Shown here: piece after piece, positions 54,719 through 63,441 of the stretch | Position numbering within the stretch: position 1 is the stretch's first letter | Layout: the number at the start of each line of letters is the position of its first letter | Assembly (NCBI RefSeq): GCF_050633425.1 | Contig: NZ_JBOEGM010000016.1 | Coordinates: 124,001 to 188,000, forward strand | From: Pelagimonas sp050633425 | GTDB taxonomy: Bacteria > Pseudomonadota > Alphaproteobacteria > Rhodobacterales > Rhodobacteraceae | Length of the DNA stretch: 64,000 nt | Direction: 5' to 3' | The notes under the pieces: model-generated | The model's input: only the letters and a program-made list of their open reading frames with translations | What the model was told of the DNA's origin: nothing | The model's database searches: none | Translations under genes and position numbers: made by a program

Positions 54719-55812
54719 AAGACGCAAAGCGCGTTGTCGTCAAAATCGGGTCGGCCTTGTTGGTGGATCGCGAGACCGGTGATTTGCGCGCTGATTGGCT
54801 CCGTGCCATTGCAGACGATATTGCAAGCCTGCGCGCGCGCGGGGCCGATGTGGTTTTGGTTTCTTCTGGCTCCATTGCATTGGGGCGCGGAATTTTAGGC
54901 CTGCCAATGACGGAACTGCCGCTTGAGCAATCTCAGGCCGCAGCAGCAGTCGGTCAAATTCGGTTGGCCCGCGCCTGGCAAGAGGCATTGGCCCCGCATG
55001 ATCTCACCACGGCGCAGGTTTTGGTCACGCTCGAAGATAGCGCAGATCGTCGCCGATACCTGAATTCGCGCGCGACCCTCTCGACTTTGCTCGGTTTTGG
55101 CACCGTGCCGATCGTCAATGAAAACGACACCGTTGCCACAGATGAAATTCGATATGGTGACAATGACCGGCTGGCTGCGCAGGTTGCCGCCACGGTTGGG
55201 GCCGATTTGCTGGTTTTGTTGTCGGATGTGGACGGCCTCTATACCGGCAACCCGCAACATGATCCCTCGGCGCAGCGCCTTGATATCATTGATCATATTA
55301 CCCCTGAAATCGAAGGAATGGCGGGTGATGCCGGCTCTGGTCTGTCCAAGGGCGGGATGAAAACCAAGGTGTTGGCCGCCAAAACCGCCACCGCTTCGGG
55401 CTGTGCGATGATCATCATGCATGGCGCTGATCCGCACCCTCTGCAGCGTTTGCAGGACGGTGCGCCAAACACGCTGTTTACACCTCAGCTTGACCCGCAC
55501 GCAGCCCGCAAACGTTGGATTTCAGCGATGAAACCACAAGGTGTGCTCTGTGTGGATGCAGGCGCGGCCAAGGCATTGTCTTCGGGCAAGTCGCTCTTGC
55601 CTGCCGGGTTGCGCGGTGTCGAGGGGCGTTTTGGGCGCGGCGATCCGGTCGAAATTAGACTGCAATCCGGCGAATCTCTGGGGCAGGGGTTATCCCGCTA
55701 CACAGCAACCGAAGCGCGCGCGATTGCAGGCCGTCATAGCTCGGAAATCGAAGCCGTCTTGGGCTATCCGGGGCGCGCGGTGTTGATCCACCGCGACGAC
55801 ATGGCGCTATAG
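54706..55812 (+). CDS. proB: Glutamate 5-kinase
   Basis: A 368-residue enzyme for the first step of proline synthesis (glutamate to glutamyl 5-phosphate). The amino acid kinase domain shows RVVVKIGSALLVDRETGDLR, VVLVSSGSIALGRGIL and GTVPIVNENDTVATDEIRYG, and VLLSDVDGLYTGNPQHDP. A PUA domain closes the protein (SLLPAGLRGVEGRFGRGDPV onward). The start is GTG 54706, inside the end of obgE. Confidence 0.96.
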   Translation: MATLKDAKRVVVKIGSALLVDRETGDLRADWLRAIADDIASLRARGADVVLVSSGSIALGRGILGLPMTELPLEQSQAAAAVGQIRLARAWQEALAPHDLTTAQVLVTLEDSADRRRYLNSRATLSTLLGFGTVPIVNENDTVATDEIRYGDNDRLAAQVAATVGADLLVLLSDVDGLYTGNPQHDPSAQRLDIIDHITPEIEGMAGDAGSGLSKGGMKTKVLAAKTATASGCAMIIMHGADPHPLQRLQDGAPNTLFTPQLDPHAARKRWISAMKPQGVLCVDAGAAKALSSGKSLLPAGLRGVEGRFGRGDPVEIRLQSGESLGQGLSRYTATEARAIAGRHSSEIEAVLGYPGRAVLIHRDDMAL

Positions 55813-55883
55813 GGCGCACTTTGACGCCCGGCAAAACAAGCATTAACACTACGTTCAAATCAACCCACGCAAAGGAAGCCGTC

Positions 55884-57149
55884 ATGAAAGACCTGACAGA
55901 CATTCCCGGCCTCATGGCCGACATCGGAACGCGCGCCAAAGCCGCCGCAGCCCAGCTTGCCTTTGCCCCGGCCCCGGTAAAACAGCGCGCTCTCGAAGCC
56001 GCCGCCGACGCGGTTTGGGCCACGCGGGCGGATATCATCGCCGCAAATGCCAAGGATCTCGACTATGGTCGTGACAAAGGGCTGTCGGATGCCATGATGG
56101 ATCGCCTGATGCTGGATGAAAGCCGCATCCAAGGCATTGTCGATGGGCTTCGCGCCGTGGCAGCACAGGATGATCCCGTTGGTCAAGTGACCGAGGAATG
56201 GGACCAGCCCTCGGGCCTCAATATCCGCCGGGTGCGCACGCCTTTGGGCGTGATTGGTGTGATCTATGAATCGCGTCCCAATGTAACCGCCGATGCCGGT
56301 GCGCTGTGTTTGAAATCGGGCAATGCGGTGATTTTGCGCGGCGGCTCAGAGAGCTTTCATTCTTCAAGCGCGATCCATGCTTGTCTGGTCGCCGGGTTGC
56401 GCCAAGCGGATCTGCCCGAAGATGCGATCCAGCTTATTCCGACCCGTGATCGCGCCGCCGTGCGCGAACTGCTGACCATGACCGACACCGTCGACGTGAT
56501 CGTTCCTCGGGGGGGCAAGGGCTTGGTCGGCCTGGTTCAGCGCGAAGCGCGGGTGCCTGTTTTTGCCCATCTCGAGGGTATCGTGCATATTTATGTCGAT
56601 AAATCCGCCGACCCGGTCAAAGCCTTGTCCGTTGTCATGAACGCCAAAACCCGGCGCACCGGGATTTGTGGCGCGGCTGAATGCCTTTTGATCCACCGCG
56701 ATGTGGTCGACACAATTGGTCAGGGATTGGTGAAATCCTTGCTTGATGCTGGGGTCGAAGTCCGCGCGGGTGCGGTTTTGAAGGCTATTGAGGGCACTCA
56801 GGAAGCCACCGATGAAGATTGGGGCAAGGAATATCTCGACAAAATCATCGCCGCAAAAGTGGTGGATGACATCGACGATGCCATTGCTCATATCCGACAG
56901 TTCGGCTCAAACCACACCGATTGCATTTTGGCCGAAGATGATGCGGCGGCAGAGCGCTTCTTTGAGCGGTTGGATAGTGCGATTTTGATGCGGAACGCTT
57001 CGACGCAATTCGCGGATGGCGGCGAATTTGGCATGGGGGCCGAGATTGGCATTGCCACGGGCAAAATGCACGCACGCGGCCCGGTTGGGGCCGCGCAGTT
57101 GACCAGCTTTAAATATCTGGTTGTTGGTGACGGTACAACACGCGCCTAA
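55884..57149 (+). CDS. proA: Gamma-glutamyl phosphate reductase
   Basis: A 421-residue aldehyde-dehydrogenase-fold enzyme, the second step of proline synthesis. Motifs include PLGVIGVIYESRPNVTADAG, ALCLKSGNAVILRGGSES, the catalytic cysteine in KTRRTGICGAAECLLIHRD, and the C-terminal ARGPVGAAQLTSFKYLVVGD. The frame is open further upstream, but ATG 55884 with AAGGAAG is the expected start. It follows proB by 71 bases. Confidence 0.96.
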   Translation: MKDLTDIPGLMADIGTRAKAAAAQLAFAPAPVKQRALEAAADAVWATRADIIAANAKDLDYGRDKGLSDAMMDRLMLDESRIQGIVDGLRAVAAQDDPVGQVTEEWDQPSGLNIRRVRTPLGVIGVIYESRPNVTADAGALCLKSGNAVILRGGSESFHSSSAIHACLVAGLRQADLPEDAIQLIPTRDRAAVRELLTMTDTVDVIVPRGGKGLVGLVQREARVPVFAHLEGIVHIYVDKSADPVKALSVVMNAKTRRTGICGAAECLLIHRDVVDTIGQGLVKSLLDAGVEVRAGAVLKAIEGTQEATDEDWGKEYLDKIIAAKVVDDIDDAIAHIRQFGSNHTDCILAEDDAAAERFFERLDSAILMRNASTQFADGGEFGMGAEIGIATGKMHARGPVGAAQLTSFKYLVVGDGTTRA

Positions 57150-57165
57150 GCTTTGGGCCTGTTGA

Positions 57166-57771
57166 TCAGGTGATCGACAGGCTCAATCGGCTTTCGCTCG
57201 CCGAGGCATGAAGCTTGTGACCGCGATCTGCGGCCAGGATCGGAAGCAAGGCAAACTGCACTCGGTTCGCGGCGAGTTCGGCCATTTCAGCAGTCCCATT
57301 TAGGTGATCCCACAGGTTTGTGGTGATCGACAAACGCGGAGCGCTGGCTGAAATCGTCCAACCGGCTGCGCTTTGTTCAAAGGTCACGGTTCCACCGGTC
57401 GGCATTGCGGATTCACAACACAGATGTGCAAGATAGGCGAGCTGGACTTCGGTGCGCAACATGTCATCGACCGGGCGCCAATCGGCCTGCATACGGGTGC
57501 CTTTGCACAAACCATCAAGCGTTGCGGTGGTTTCCTTTCGGCTCATTTTTTGGGTGCTGCCTGCGCTGCCAAAGGCGACGCGAAAGAAGCGAATACGTGC
57601 CGCTGCGCTGGCGCAACTGTCTTGGATCAGCTCCATCTCGGCGCTGGTGTCGGCGGAACCGGCCATTGACATCAGTTCCAATCCGTTTTGGATGGCACCG
57701 ATAGGGCTGATGAGATCGTGACACAAGCGGGACCCAACAAGGGTGGCTAGTGTTTCGCTGTGCTGGGGCAT
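57166..57771 (-). CDS. chpT: ChpT-like histidine phosphotransferase
   Basis: A 201-residue protein resembling ChpT, which passes phosphate from CckA to CtrA and CpdR in alphaproteobacteria. The phosphorylated histidine is in SRLCHDLISPIGAIQNGLEL near residue 18. The remainder resembles a degenerate HATPase (LAYLAHLCCESAMPTGGTVT). In roseobacters the CckA-ChpT-CtrA path controls motility and gene transfer agents. It converges on proA and overlaps, head to head, the upstream region of the DUF3553 gene. Confidence 0.82.
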   Translation of the reverse strand: MPQHSETLATLVGSRLCHDLISPIGAIQNGLELMSMAGSADTSAEMELIQDSCASAAARIRFFRVAFGSAGSTQKMSRKETTATLDGLCKGTRMQADWRPVDDMLRTEVQLAYLAHLCCESAMPTGGTVTFEQSAAGWTISASAPRLSITTNLWDHLNGTAEMAELAANRVQFALLPILAADRGHKLHASASESRLSLSIT

Positions 57772-57819
57772 AAAGCGCTCCGAAGGTCTTGGAGGATAGA
57801 TAGGATAGAGTGGACAAAG

Positions 57820-58002
57820 ATGGGTGATCTTAACTCGTTATTGGAACCGGGGATGCTGGTATCGCACCCTGATCAACCGGATTGGGGCACGGGACAAGTG
57901 CAATCCAATGTCGGCGGGCGGATTACGGTCAATTTCCGCGAACAGGGCAAAGTCGTCATTGATGGTGCTCGTGTGGTGTTAATCCCAGTTTACGAAGGTT
58001 AA
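57820..58002 (+). CDS. DUF3553-family small protein
   Basis: A 60-residue protein: LLEPGMLVSHPDQPDWGTGQ, then VQSNVGGRITVNFREQGKVV and a short tail. It matches the small DUF3553 family, a beta-barrel also found fused to UvrD-type helicases. Start ATG 57820 is preferred to an upstream in-frame ATG at 57760 inside the divergent chpT gene. Function unknown. Confidence 0.75.
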   Translation: MGDLNSLLEPGMLVSHPDQPDWGTGQVQSNVGGRITVNFREQGKVVIDGARVVLIPVYEG

Positions 58003-58106
58003 CAATAGAGGCAAACTGTTTCTGAATAGTTAACTATGTTGCAGAACTTGCCAATCTTTTTCTGCCTGCCTAGAAGCATTTAGGTTCCAAGAGGCAGGAC
58101 GCGCAT

Positions 58107-58868
58107 ATGACTGCAACAGCAGAGGGCTTTACCGTTCGTCTCGCTCGGGATGATGCGGAATTGGAAGCGGCGCAACGCTTGCGATATGACGTGTTTGTCA
58201 CCGAATTGGGCGGGGACGGCGCGCTTGTTGATCACGAGCAACGGCTTGAGAAAGACCGCTTTGATCCGTTTTTTGATCATCTTCTGTTGATGGATGATAC
58301 CAAAGGCGGTGTGGTTGTCGGTGTTTACCGCCTGTTACGTCAGGATCAAGCCGAAGCTGTCGGGCAATTCTATTCCGAAGACGAATACGATCTTTCACCA
58401 TTGCGCGATAGCGGACGTAAGTTATTGGAATTAGGCAGGTCTTGTGTCGCACCCGACTATCGAGGGGGAACAGGGCTTTTCCATCTTTGGCAGGGATTGG
58501 CCGCCTACGTTCTGGAACACGAGATAGAAATCTTGTTCGGAACCGCCAGTTTTCACGGCACTGACATTGATGCTTTGGCACAAAGCTTGTCTTTGCTTCA
58601 CCATCGTCACTTGGTTCCGCAGCCGTTGCGTGTCAGGGCGCGGGCCTTCCAAAATATGGACTTGGTCGCCGAAGATCACATTGATCGCCGTGCCGCAATG
58701 TTGCAAATTCCGCCCTTGATAAAGGCCTATCTGCGCCTTGGCGGATGCGTTGGAGAAGGGGCGTTTATCGACCATGACTTCAACACGACGGATGTGTGTT
58801 TGGTCATGGACACAGCCAAAATGACTGAACGTCAAAAGGGTATCTACGTTAAGGATCGTAAAGAATGA
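58107..58868 (+). CDS. olsB: L-ornithine N-alpha-acyltransferase
   Basis: A 253-residue GNAT-like acyltransferase of the OlsB family, which transfers a 3-hydroxyacyl group from ACP to ornithine to give lyso-ornithine lipid. Motifs are RLRYDVFVTELGGDGALVDH, ELGRSCVAPDYRGGTGLFHL and LFGTASFHGTDIDALAQSLS. The 3' end overlaps olsA by ATGA. Ornithine lipids replace phospholipids when phosphate is scarce, common in marine bacteria. Confidence 0.9.
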   Translation: MTATAEGFTVRLARDDAELEAAQRLRYDVFVTELGGDGALVDHEQRLEKDRFDPFFDHLLLMDDTKGGVVVGVYRLLRQDQAEAVGQFYSEDEYDLSPLRDSGRKLLELGRSCVAPDYRGGTGLFHLWQGLAAYVLEHEIEILFGTASFHGTDIDALAQSLSLLHHRHLVPQPLRVRARAFQNMDLVAEDHIDRRAAMLQIPPLIKAYLRLGGCVGEGAFIDHDFNTTDVCLVMDTAKMTERQKGIYVKDRKE

Positions 58869-59698
58869 CACCGACATGGGATGCAGGTGATCCGCCAAAA
58901 CACCCGCCGATATCAGGGGTGGGATGGCTGTTGGTCGCCCTTCGTGTGCCGATTCTTGTTGTGGTGATCTTTGGTGGGTTGCTGTTTTTGTTGGTGCTGC
59001 GACTTGTAGAGAAACCCTTGTTTGGCATGGATCGCCCGATAACGCCTTGGATCACGCAAACGGTATGTCGGGTCACTTTGCGGGTGATGGGATTGCCTCT
59101 TTATATCAAGGGGCCACGTATGACTGGGCCGGGGGCGATTGTCGCAAACCATGCGAGTTGGCTGGACATATTTGTACTAAACAGCCGCAAAAACGTATAC
59201 TTTGTGTCTAAGGCAGAGGTGGCGACTTGGCCGGGGATCGGCTGGTTGGCTCGGGCGACCGGGACGGTTTTTATCAATCGTGACCGGCGAGAAGCCAAAG
59301 CCCATGCTCAAATCGTGGAAGACCGATTGCTGCACGGTCACAGGTTGCTGTTTTTCCCCGAAGGCACGTCAACCGATAGCCGCCGTGTTTTGCCGTTCAA
59401 GACCACTTTGTTCGCCGCGTTCTATAGCCCGCGTTTGCAACATGCGCTGCAGGTTCAGCCTGTTAGCGTTGTTTACAAAGCCCCCGATGGCGTTGATCCG
59501 CGGTTTTACGGATGGTGGGGGGACATGGATTTTGGGTCGTCCCTGATCCGACTTTTGGCACTACCGAGACAGGGATCGGTGACATTGGTTTATCACACAC
59601 CATTGCGTGTCGATGCCTATGCAAATCGCAAAAGCCTTGCTGCGGCGCTTGAAACTCACGTGCGGCAGGGCTTTGAGGATCAAAGCCTTTTTGGATGA
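58865..59698 (+). CDS. olsA: Lyso-ornithine lipid O-acyltransferase
   Basis: A 277-residue PlsC-type 1-acyl acyltransferase. There is an N-terminal membrane helix (VPILVVVIFGGLLFLLVLRL), the acyltransferase motif NHASWLD (HX4D) near residue 97, and the second motif FFPEGTSTDSRRVLPFKTTL. Following olsB with overlap, it most likely completes ornithine lipid synthesis. It converges with thiE. Confidence 0.9.
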   Translation: MTPTWDAGDPPKHPPISGVGWLLVALRVPILVVVIFGGLLFLLVLRLVEKPLFGMDRPITPWITQTVCRVTLRVMGLPLYIKGPRMTGPGAIVANHASWLDIFVLNSRKNVYFVSKAEVATWPGIGWLARATGTVFINRDRREAKAHAQIVEDRLLHGHRLLFFPEGTSTDSRRVLPFKTTLFAAFYSPRLQHALQVQPVSVVYKAPDGVDPRFYGWWGDMDFGSSLIRLLALPRQGSVTLVYHTPLRVDAYANRKSLAAALETHVRQGFEDQSLFG

Positions 59699-59708
59699 GG
59701 TTTGTTCG

Positions 59709-60326
59709 CTAACTCATTGCCTTGACAAGGGAGTTTAGCGTTGCAAGCGGGTCTTCTGTTGCCCAGATCTCTTCGCCAATGGCAAAGAAATCAGTCATTG
59801 GGCTAAGCTCTGCGACACGCTTAACGGTGATACCACCCTCGGCCACCACCGGGACTTCGATCACTTTTGACCACCAATCGAACAGGTTATCTTCCGCCAA
59901 TTCTCCATCGCCCAATGACCCCGACACAGGCCCAAAGGAAACATAATCAGCCCCGCCTTCGCCCGCATTCATGCCGTCATGACGCGACTGGCCACAATAG
60001 GCCCCAACAATGGCATCCGGCCCGAGTTCTTTGCGCGCGTGGCGCACAGTGCGCGCGCCATCAAGCAAATGAACACCGTCCAACCCCAGACGTTTGGCCA
60101 AAACTACATGAGTGTCGATCACCAGCGCCACATCGGCGCGATGCGCAACATCCCGAATGGCATCGGCGGCGCGGGTCAGGCGATCTTCGTCGTGGGTTGC
60201 CAGGGATAAACGCAAACAGGCGATCTCGGCCCCTTGCAAAACGGTTTCGAGTTGGGCAGGGAAGCTGCTCAGATCAAAGTCCGGTGGGGTCACGAGATAG
60301 ATCTGAGGGTGGTCCTGATCAGCCAT
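59709..60326 (-). CDS. thiE: Thiamine phosphate synthase
   Basis: A 205-residue TIM-barrel enzyme that joins HMP pyrophosphate and thiazole phosphate. Signs are IYLVTPPDFDLSSFPAQLET, the DGVHLLDGARTVRHARKELG region, ADYVSFGPVSGSLGDGELAE and VPVVAEGGITVKRVAELSPM. It converges on olsA with ten bases between them. Other thiamine genes are not in the window. Confidence 0.85.
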   Translation of the reverse strand: MADQDHPQIYLVTPPDFDLSSFPAQLETVLQGAEIACLRLSLATHDEDRLTRAADAIRDVAHRADVALVIDTHVVLAKRLGLDGVHLLDGARTVRHARKELGPDAIVGAYCGQSRHDGMNAGEGGADYVSFGPVSGSLGDGELAEDNLFDWWSKVIEVPVVAEGGITVKRVAELSPMTDFFAIGEEIWATEDPLATLNSLVKAMS

Positions 60327-60401
60327 GGAGCGCTCTTTTTACTTTGGATTGACGGATGTTTTATCCTGCCTTGGCGGTTTTGGCCATCCGGTTTTCGCCC
60401 G

Positions 60402-60806
60402 TTAGGCTTTTGAGACACCAGTTTTCTTCGACGGTTTTCGCGGGGCCTTTTTCGAAGGCTTTTTAGGGGGTTTAGGTGGGAGAGACGCCGCGAATGCCAT
60501 GGCCATCGTGGTCAATTTTCGCCGCGTGTCATCATCGCCCAAGACATCATCGTCGACTTCGACCAAACCTTTCATCGGGCGCCCGGTAAAGCTGAGTTCT
60601 TCGACACCAGGAAGGGCGAGCGCGTCTTTGTATCGGTCAGGTCCGACGCGATACATTCCACCGCCTTTGTGCACACCGCACACCATGTTTCCAAAGCTCA
60701 GAAAACACAGGCCGCCAAACATGCGTTTCTCTTCAATGCCCGGCAGTTCTCCGGCGGCATAGAGGTCGTCGCGCATCACTGTGGCATGGCCTTCGTCATA
60801 GGGCAT
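60402..60806 (-). CDS. TfoX/Sxy N-terminal domain protein
   Basis: A 134-residue protein: EEKRMFGGLCFLSFGNMVCG, RVGPDRYKDALALPGVEELS and GRPMKGLVEVDDDVL mark the TfoX/Sxy N-terminal domain. The C-terminus is a lysine/proline-rich tail (KPPKKPSKKAPRKPSKKTG) that could bind nucleic acid. Full TfoX proteins regulate competence. Single-domain forms like this one have no settled role. Confidence 0.8.
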   Translation of the reverse strand: MPYDEGHATVMRDDLYAAGELPGIEEKRMFGGLCFLSFGNMVCGVHKGGGMYRVGPDRYKDALALPGVEELSFTGRPMKGLVEVDDDVLGDDDTRRKLTTMAMAFAASLPPKPPKKPSKKAPRKPSKKTGVSKA

Positions 60807-60964
60807 CGCTGGTCTCCTTGATCTGACGCGAGTTTAGATCACCATAAGAAAATAGGGGAGCTTTTTTGCCCAGATCCTGCCCCAGATCGCCCCCCATTCC
60901 GTACTGGGGGCTTGCGCATTTTTCGCCCACATCCTAGGCCCAAGGGTGAATTCAGGAGAAGACA

Positions 60965-61714
60965 ATGGGATCGGGACAAGCGCAGCCGGCTTTCGTATTG
61001 GTGCGGCCACAGATGGGCGAAAACATCGGTGCAGCGGCACGGGCGATGTGGAATTTCGGGTTGGATCATATGCGAGTCGTGGCTCCGCGCGATGGTTGGC
61101 CGAGCGAAAAAGCCGTGGCGATGGCATCTGGGGCGGGGCGGTTGCTTGACGAAGCCTTGTTGACCGATGATTTGCCCGATGCGCTTGCGGATTGTAACTT
61201 TGTTATGGCGACCACGGCGCGGTCGCGTGACTTGACCAAAACGGTGTTTACACCCGAACAGGCGATGATCGAGGCGCAGAAACGGATTGCGCGGGGGGAA
61301 AAGGTCGCGGTGATGTTTGGGCCAGAGCGGGCCGGCTTGGAAAATGCCGATATCGCGCAGGCCAACGCGATTATTTCTGTGCCGGTCAATCCCTTATACG
61401 CCTCTCTTAACCTTGCACAATGTGTGTTGCTCTGCGGGTATGAGTGGCAACGTGCCAATTCCAATGCGGAGCCAATGACCGAAGTCTTGGCTGGCACCGA
61501 AGTGGCCAGTGGTCAAGAAGTTGAGTTTCTCGCCCGTCACTACGAAGAGCGTATGGAGGAGGCCGGTTTCTTTTATCCCGACCACAAGGCAGACAGCATG
61601 AAGGTCAATCTGCGCAATATGTGGAGCCGGATGCCGTTGACCCGGGCTGATGTGCAGATGTTGCACGGTATGATGCGCCAGATGGTGCGTTGGAAAGACA
61701 AAAAACAGGACTGA
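60965..61714 (+). CDS. trmJ: tRNA (Cm32/Um32) 2'-O-methyltransferase TrmJ-like
   Basis: A 249-residue SPOUT methyltransferase. Motif 1 is QMGENIGAAARAMWNFGLDH, motif 2 VAVMFGPERAGLENADIAQA, and motif 3 ISVPVNPLYASLNLAQCVLL. It would methylate position 32 of tRNA at the anticodon loop. GGAGAAGACA precedes ATG 60965. Confidence 0.88.
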   Translation: MGSGQAQPAFVLVRPQMGENIGAAARAMWNFGLDHMRVVAPRDGWPSEKAVAMASGAGRLLDEALLTDDLPDALADCNFVMATTARSRDLTKTVFTPEQAMIEAQKRIARGEKVAVMFGPERAGLENADIAQANAIISVPVNPLYASLNLAQCVLLCGYEWQRANSNAEPMTEVLAGTEVASGQEVEFLARHYEERMEEAGFFYPDHKADSMKVNLRNMWSRMPLTRADVQMLHGMMRQMVRWKDKKQD

Positions 61715-61724
61715 GAACAGAAAA

Positions 61725-61747
61725 ACGGACCGGCATAACCGGTCCGT
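61725..61747 (-). terminator. Terminator for the SH3b gene
   Basis: ACGGACCGG pairs perfectly with CCGGTCCGT around CATAA. On the minus strand the stem is followed by TTTTCTGTT. It probably also stops the converging trmJ transcript. A second, weaker GGTCAGG hairpin lies at about 61755-61780. Confidence 0.75.
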
Positions 61748-61797
61748 AAGTCATGGTCAGGACGGGAGGGAGACCCTGACCAATGGTGATCTGATGA

Positions 61798-62106
61798 TCA
61801 GTAGCTATTGCCATAGCTGTTGTGCTTTTTCTTTGGGGCGTAATGTGTGCAGGCGTGGTTTTGCAGGTATTTGCCAGACACCCAGTAATAGTGGTGGTTG
61901 TAGGAAACCTTGGCCCAGCCGTGCTGCCATCCTACGACGTGGACATTTGTGCAGGCATGGAAGGTGCCGATAACTTTGTAATGTGTGCCAGGGCCGGAGC
62001 GTGCATTCAGTTTAATACCTTGCTCGATCCAGGCCGAGCTGGCGGTGGCGGCGGTGGCACCCAGAGCGGAGGCTGCGATAATGGCGGAGATCAGAAGCTT
62101 TTTCAT
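61798..62106 (-). CDS. Exported SH3b-domain protein
   Basis: A 102-residue protein with a signal peptide (MKKLLISAIIAASALGATAA, cleaved near TASSA). The SH3b-like domain follows: IKLNARSGPGTHYKVIGTFH, then VHVVGWQHGWAKVSYNHHYY and WVSGKYLQNHAC. The end is rich in histidine, lysine and asparagine. It may bind peptidoglycan in the periplasm. Confidence 0.8.
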   Translation of the reverse strand: MKKLLISAIIAASALGATAATASSAWIEQGIKLNARSGPGTHYKVIGTFHACTNVHVVGWQHGWAKVSYNHHYYWVSGKYLQNHACTHYAPKKKHNSYGNSY

Positions 62107-62295
62107 GGTCTAGGTCCTTTGTCAGAATGTTGTGTGGCACTGTCTTAAATTCTGCATTCAACCTACATGATTGCGCTGGCGGCGCTAAGTCAGGAAAGTC
62201 TGACCAAGGTATTCCTTACCCTGTCGGCCCATGTGCGCAGGTGGTTGAAGCCCGGCGGCGTGGGCACTAGTGTCGCGCGCAAATGGAGATAAGAC

Positions 62296-63441
62296 ATGGC
62301 TGAAAAGCGCAAGCTGTTCGAAGATGTGAGCGAGGCTCAGACCACCGTGGCCGAACCGGCGGGCGGTATGATTGATGCTGGAAAACGTGGTGCGCGGCGC
62401 GCGATCCGTGGCTGGCTTATGCTGCTGTTTGCGCTGGTTGTGGTGATGATAGCCGTGGGCGGGTTGACACGTTTGACGGATAGCGGATTGTCGATCACAG
62501 AATGGAAGCCGGTGACAGGGGCTATCCCGCCCATGAACACCGAGGCCTGGCAGGCTGAGTTCGCCAAATACCAGGAAATCCCGGAATACCAGTTGGAAAA
62601 CAAGGGAATGAGCCTGTCTGAATTCCAATTCATCTATTGGTGGGAATGGGGCCATCGCCAGTTGGGCCGTGTCATTGGGCTGGTCTGGGCGATCGGTTTC
62701 TTTGGATTTTTGGCAGCAAAACGGATTCCAACGGGCTGGACCGGACGGTTGTTCGGACTTGGTGTACTGGGCGGATTGCAGGGCGCTGTGGGCTGGTGGA
62801 TGGTTTCATCGGGGTTGAGCGGTCAAATGACCGACGTGGCATCTTACCGATTGGCAACACATCTTGGGCTGGCTTTTGTCATCTTGGGCTTCATCGCGTG
62901 GTACGTCTATGGGTTGGGCCGCGAAGAGCGTGATCTGATGCAAGCCCGTCGTTTGGCCGAGCCTAAACTGTTTTCAATGTCGACCGGGCTGATGCATTTT
63001 GCCTTTCTGCAAATTTTGTTTGGTGCCTTGGTTGCTGGGATTGATGCGGGACGCACATTCAATGATTGGCCGTTGATGGCGGGTGGCATCTTTCCGCCGG
63101 AAGCGTTTGACATTCAACCGATATGGCGCAACCTATTCGAGAACGCGGGTCTGGTCCAATTCCTTCACCGTGTGTTTGGCTATGTGTTGTTTGTCTTTGG
63201 CATTCTTGTTTGGCGTCGCGGACGGAAATCGCCCAATGCGGATACGCAATTCCGGTTTAACGCGGTTTTTGCGGCGCTGTGCGTGCAGGTTCTGCTGGGC
63301 ATTGTAACGGTGCTCTATATCGCGCCGTGGCATTTGGCATTGTTGCATCAGCTGGGCGCGGTGATCTTGTGGGCCTTAATCTTGCGGGCGCGCTTTGCGG
63401 CGCGCTATCCAACTGAACAAACTATCCGAGGAACCGCATAA
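62296..63441 (+). CDS. ctaA: Heme A synthase
   Basis: A 381-residue membrane protein of the COX15/CtaA family with eight helices, converting heme O to heme A for cytochrome oxidase. The conserved GGLTRLTDSGLSITEWKPVT, WWEWGHRQLGRVIGLVWAIG, FGALVAGIDAGRTFNDWPLM and QFLHRVFGYVLFVFGI contain the heme-binding histidines. GGAGATAAGAC precedes ATG 62296. The stop codon is immediately followed by the next ATG. Confidence 0.95.
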   Translation: MAEKRKLFEDVSEAQTTVAEPAGGMIDAGKRGARRAIRGWLMLLFALVVVMIAVGGLTRLTDSGLSITEWKPVTGAIPPMNTEAWQAEFAKYQEIPEYQLENKGMSLSEFQFIYWWEWGHRQLGRVIGLVWAIGFFGFLAAKRIPTGWTGRLFGLGVLGGLQGAVGWWMVSSGLSGQMTDVASYRLATHLGLAFVILGFIAWYVYGLGREERDLMQARRLAEPKLFSMSTGLMHFAFLQILFGALVAGIDAGRTFNDWPLMAGGIFPPEAFDIQPIWRNLFENAGLVQFLHRVFGYVLFVFGILVWRRGRKSPNADTQFRFNAVFAALCVQVLLGIVTVLYIAPWHLALLHQLGAVILWALILRARFAARYPTEQTIRGTA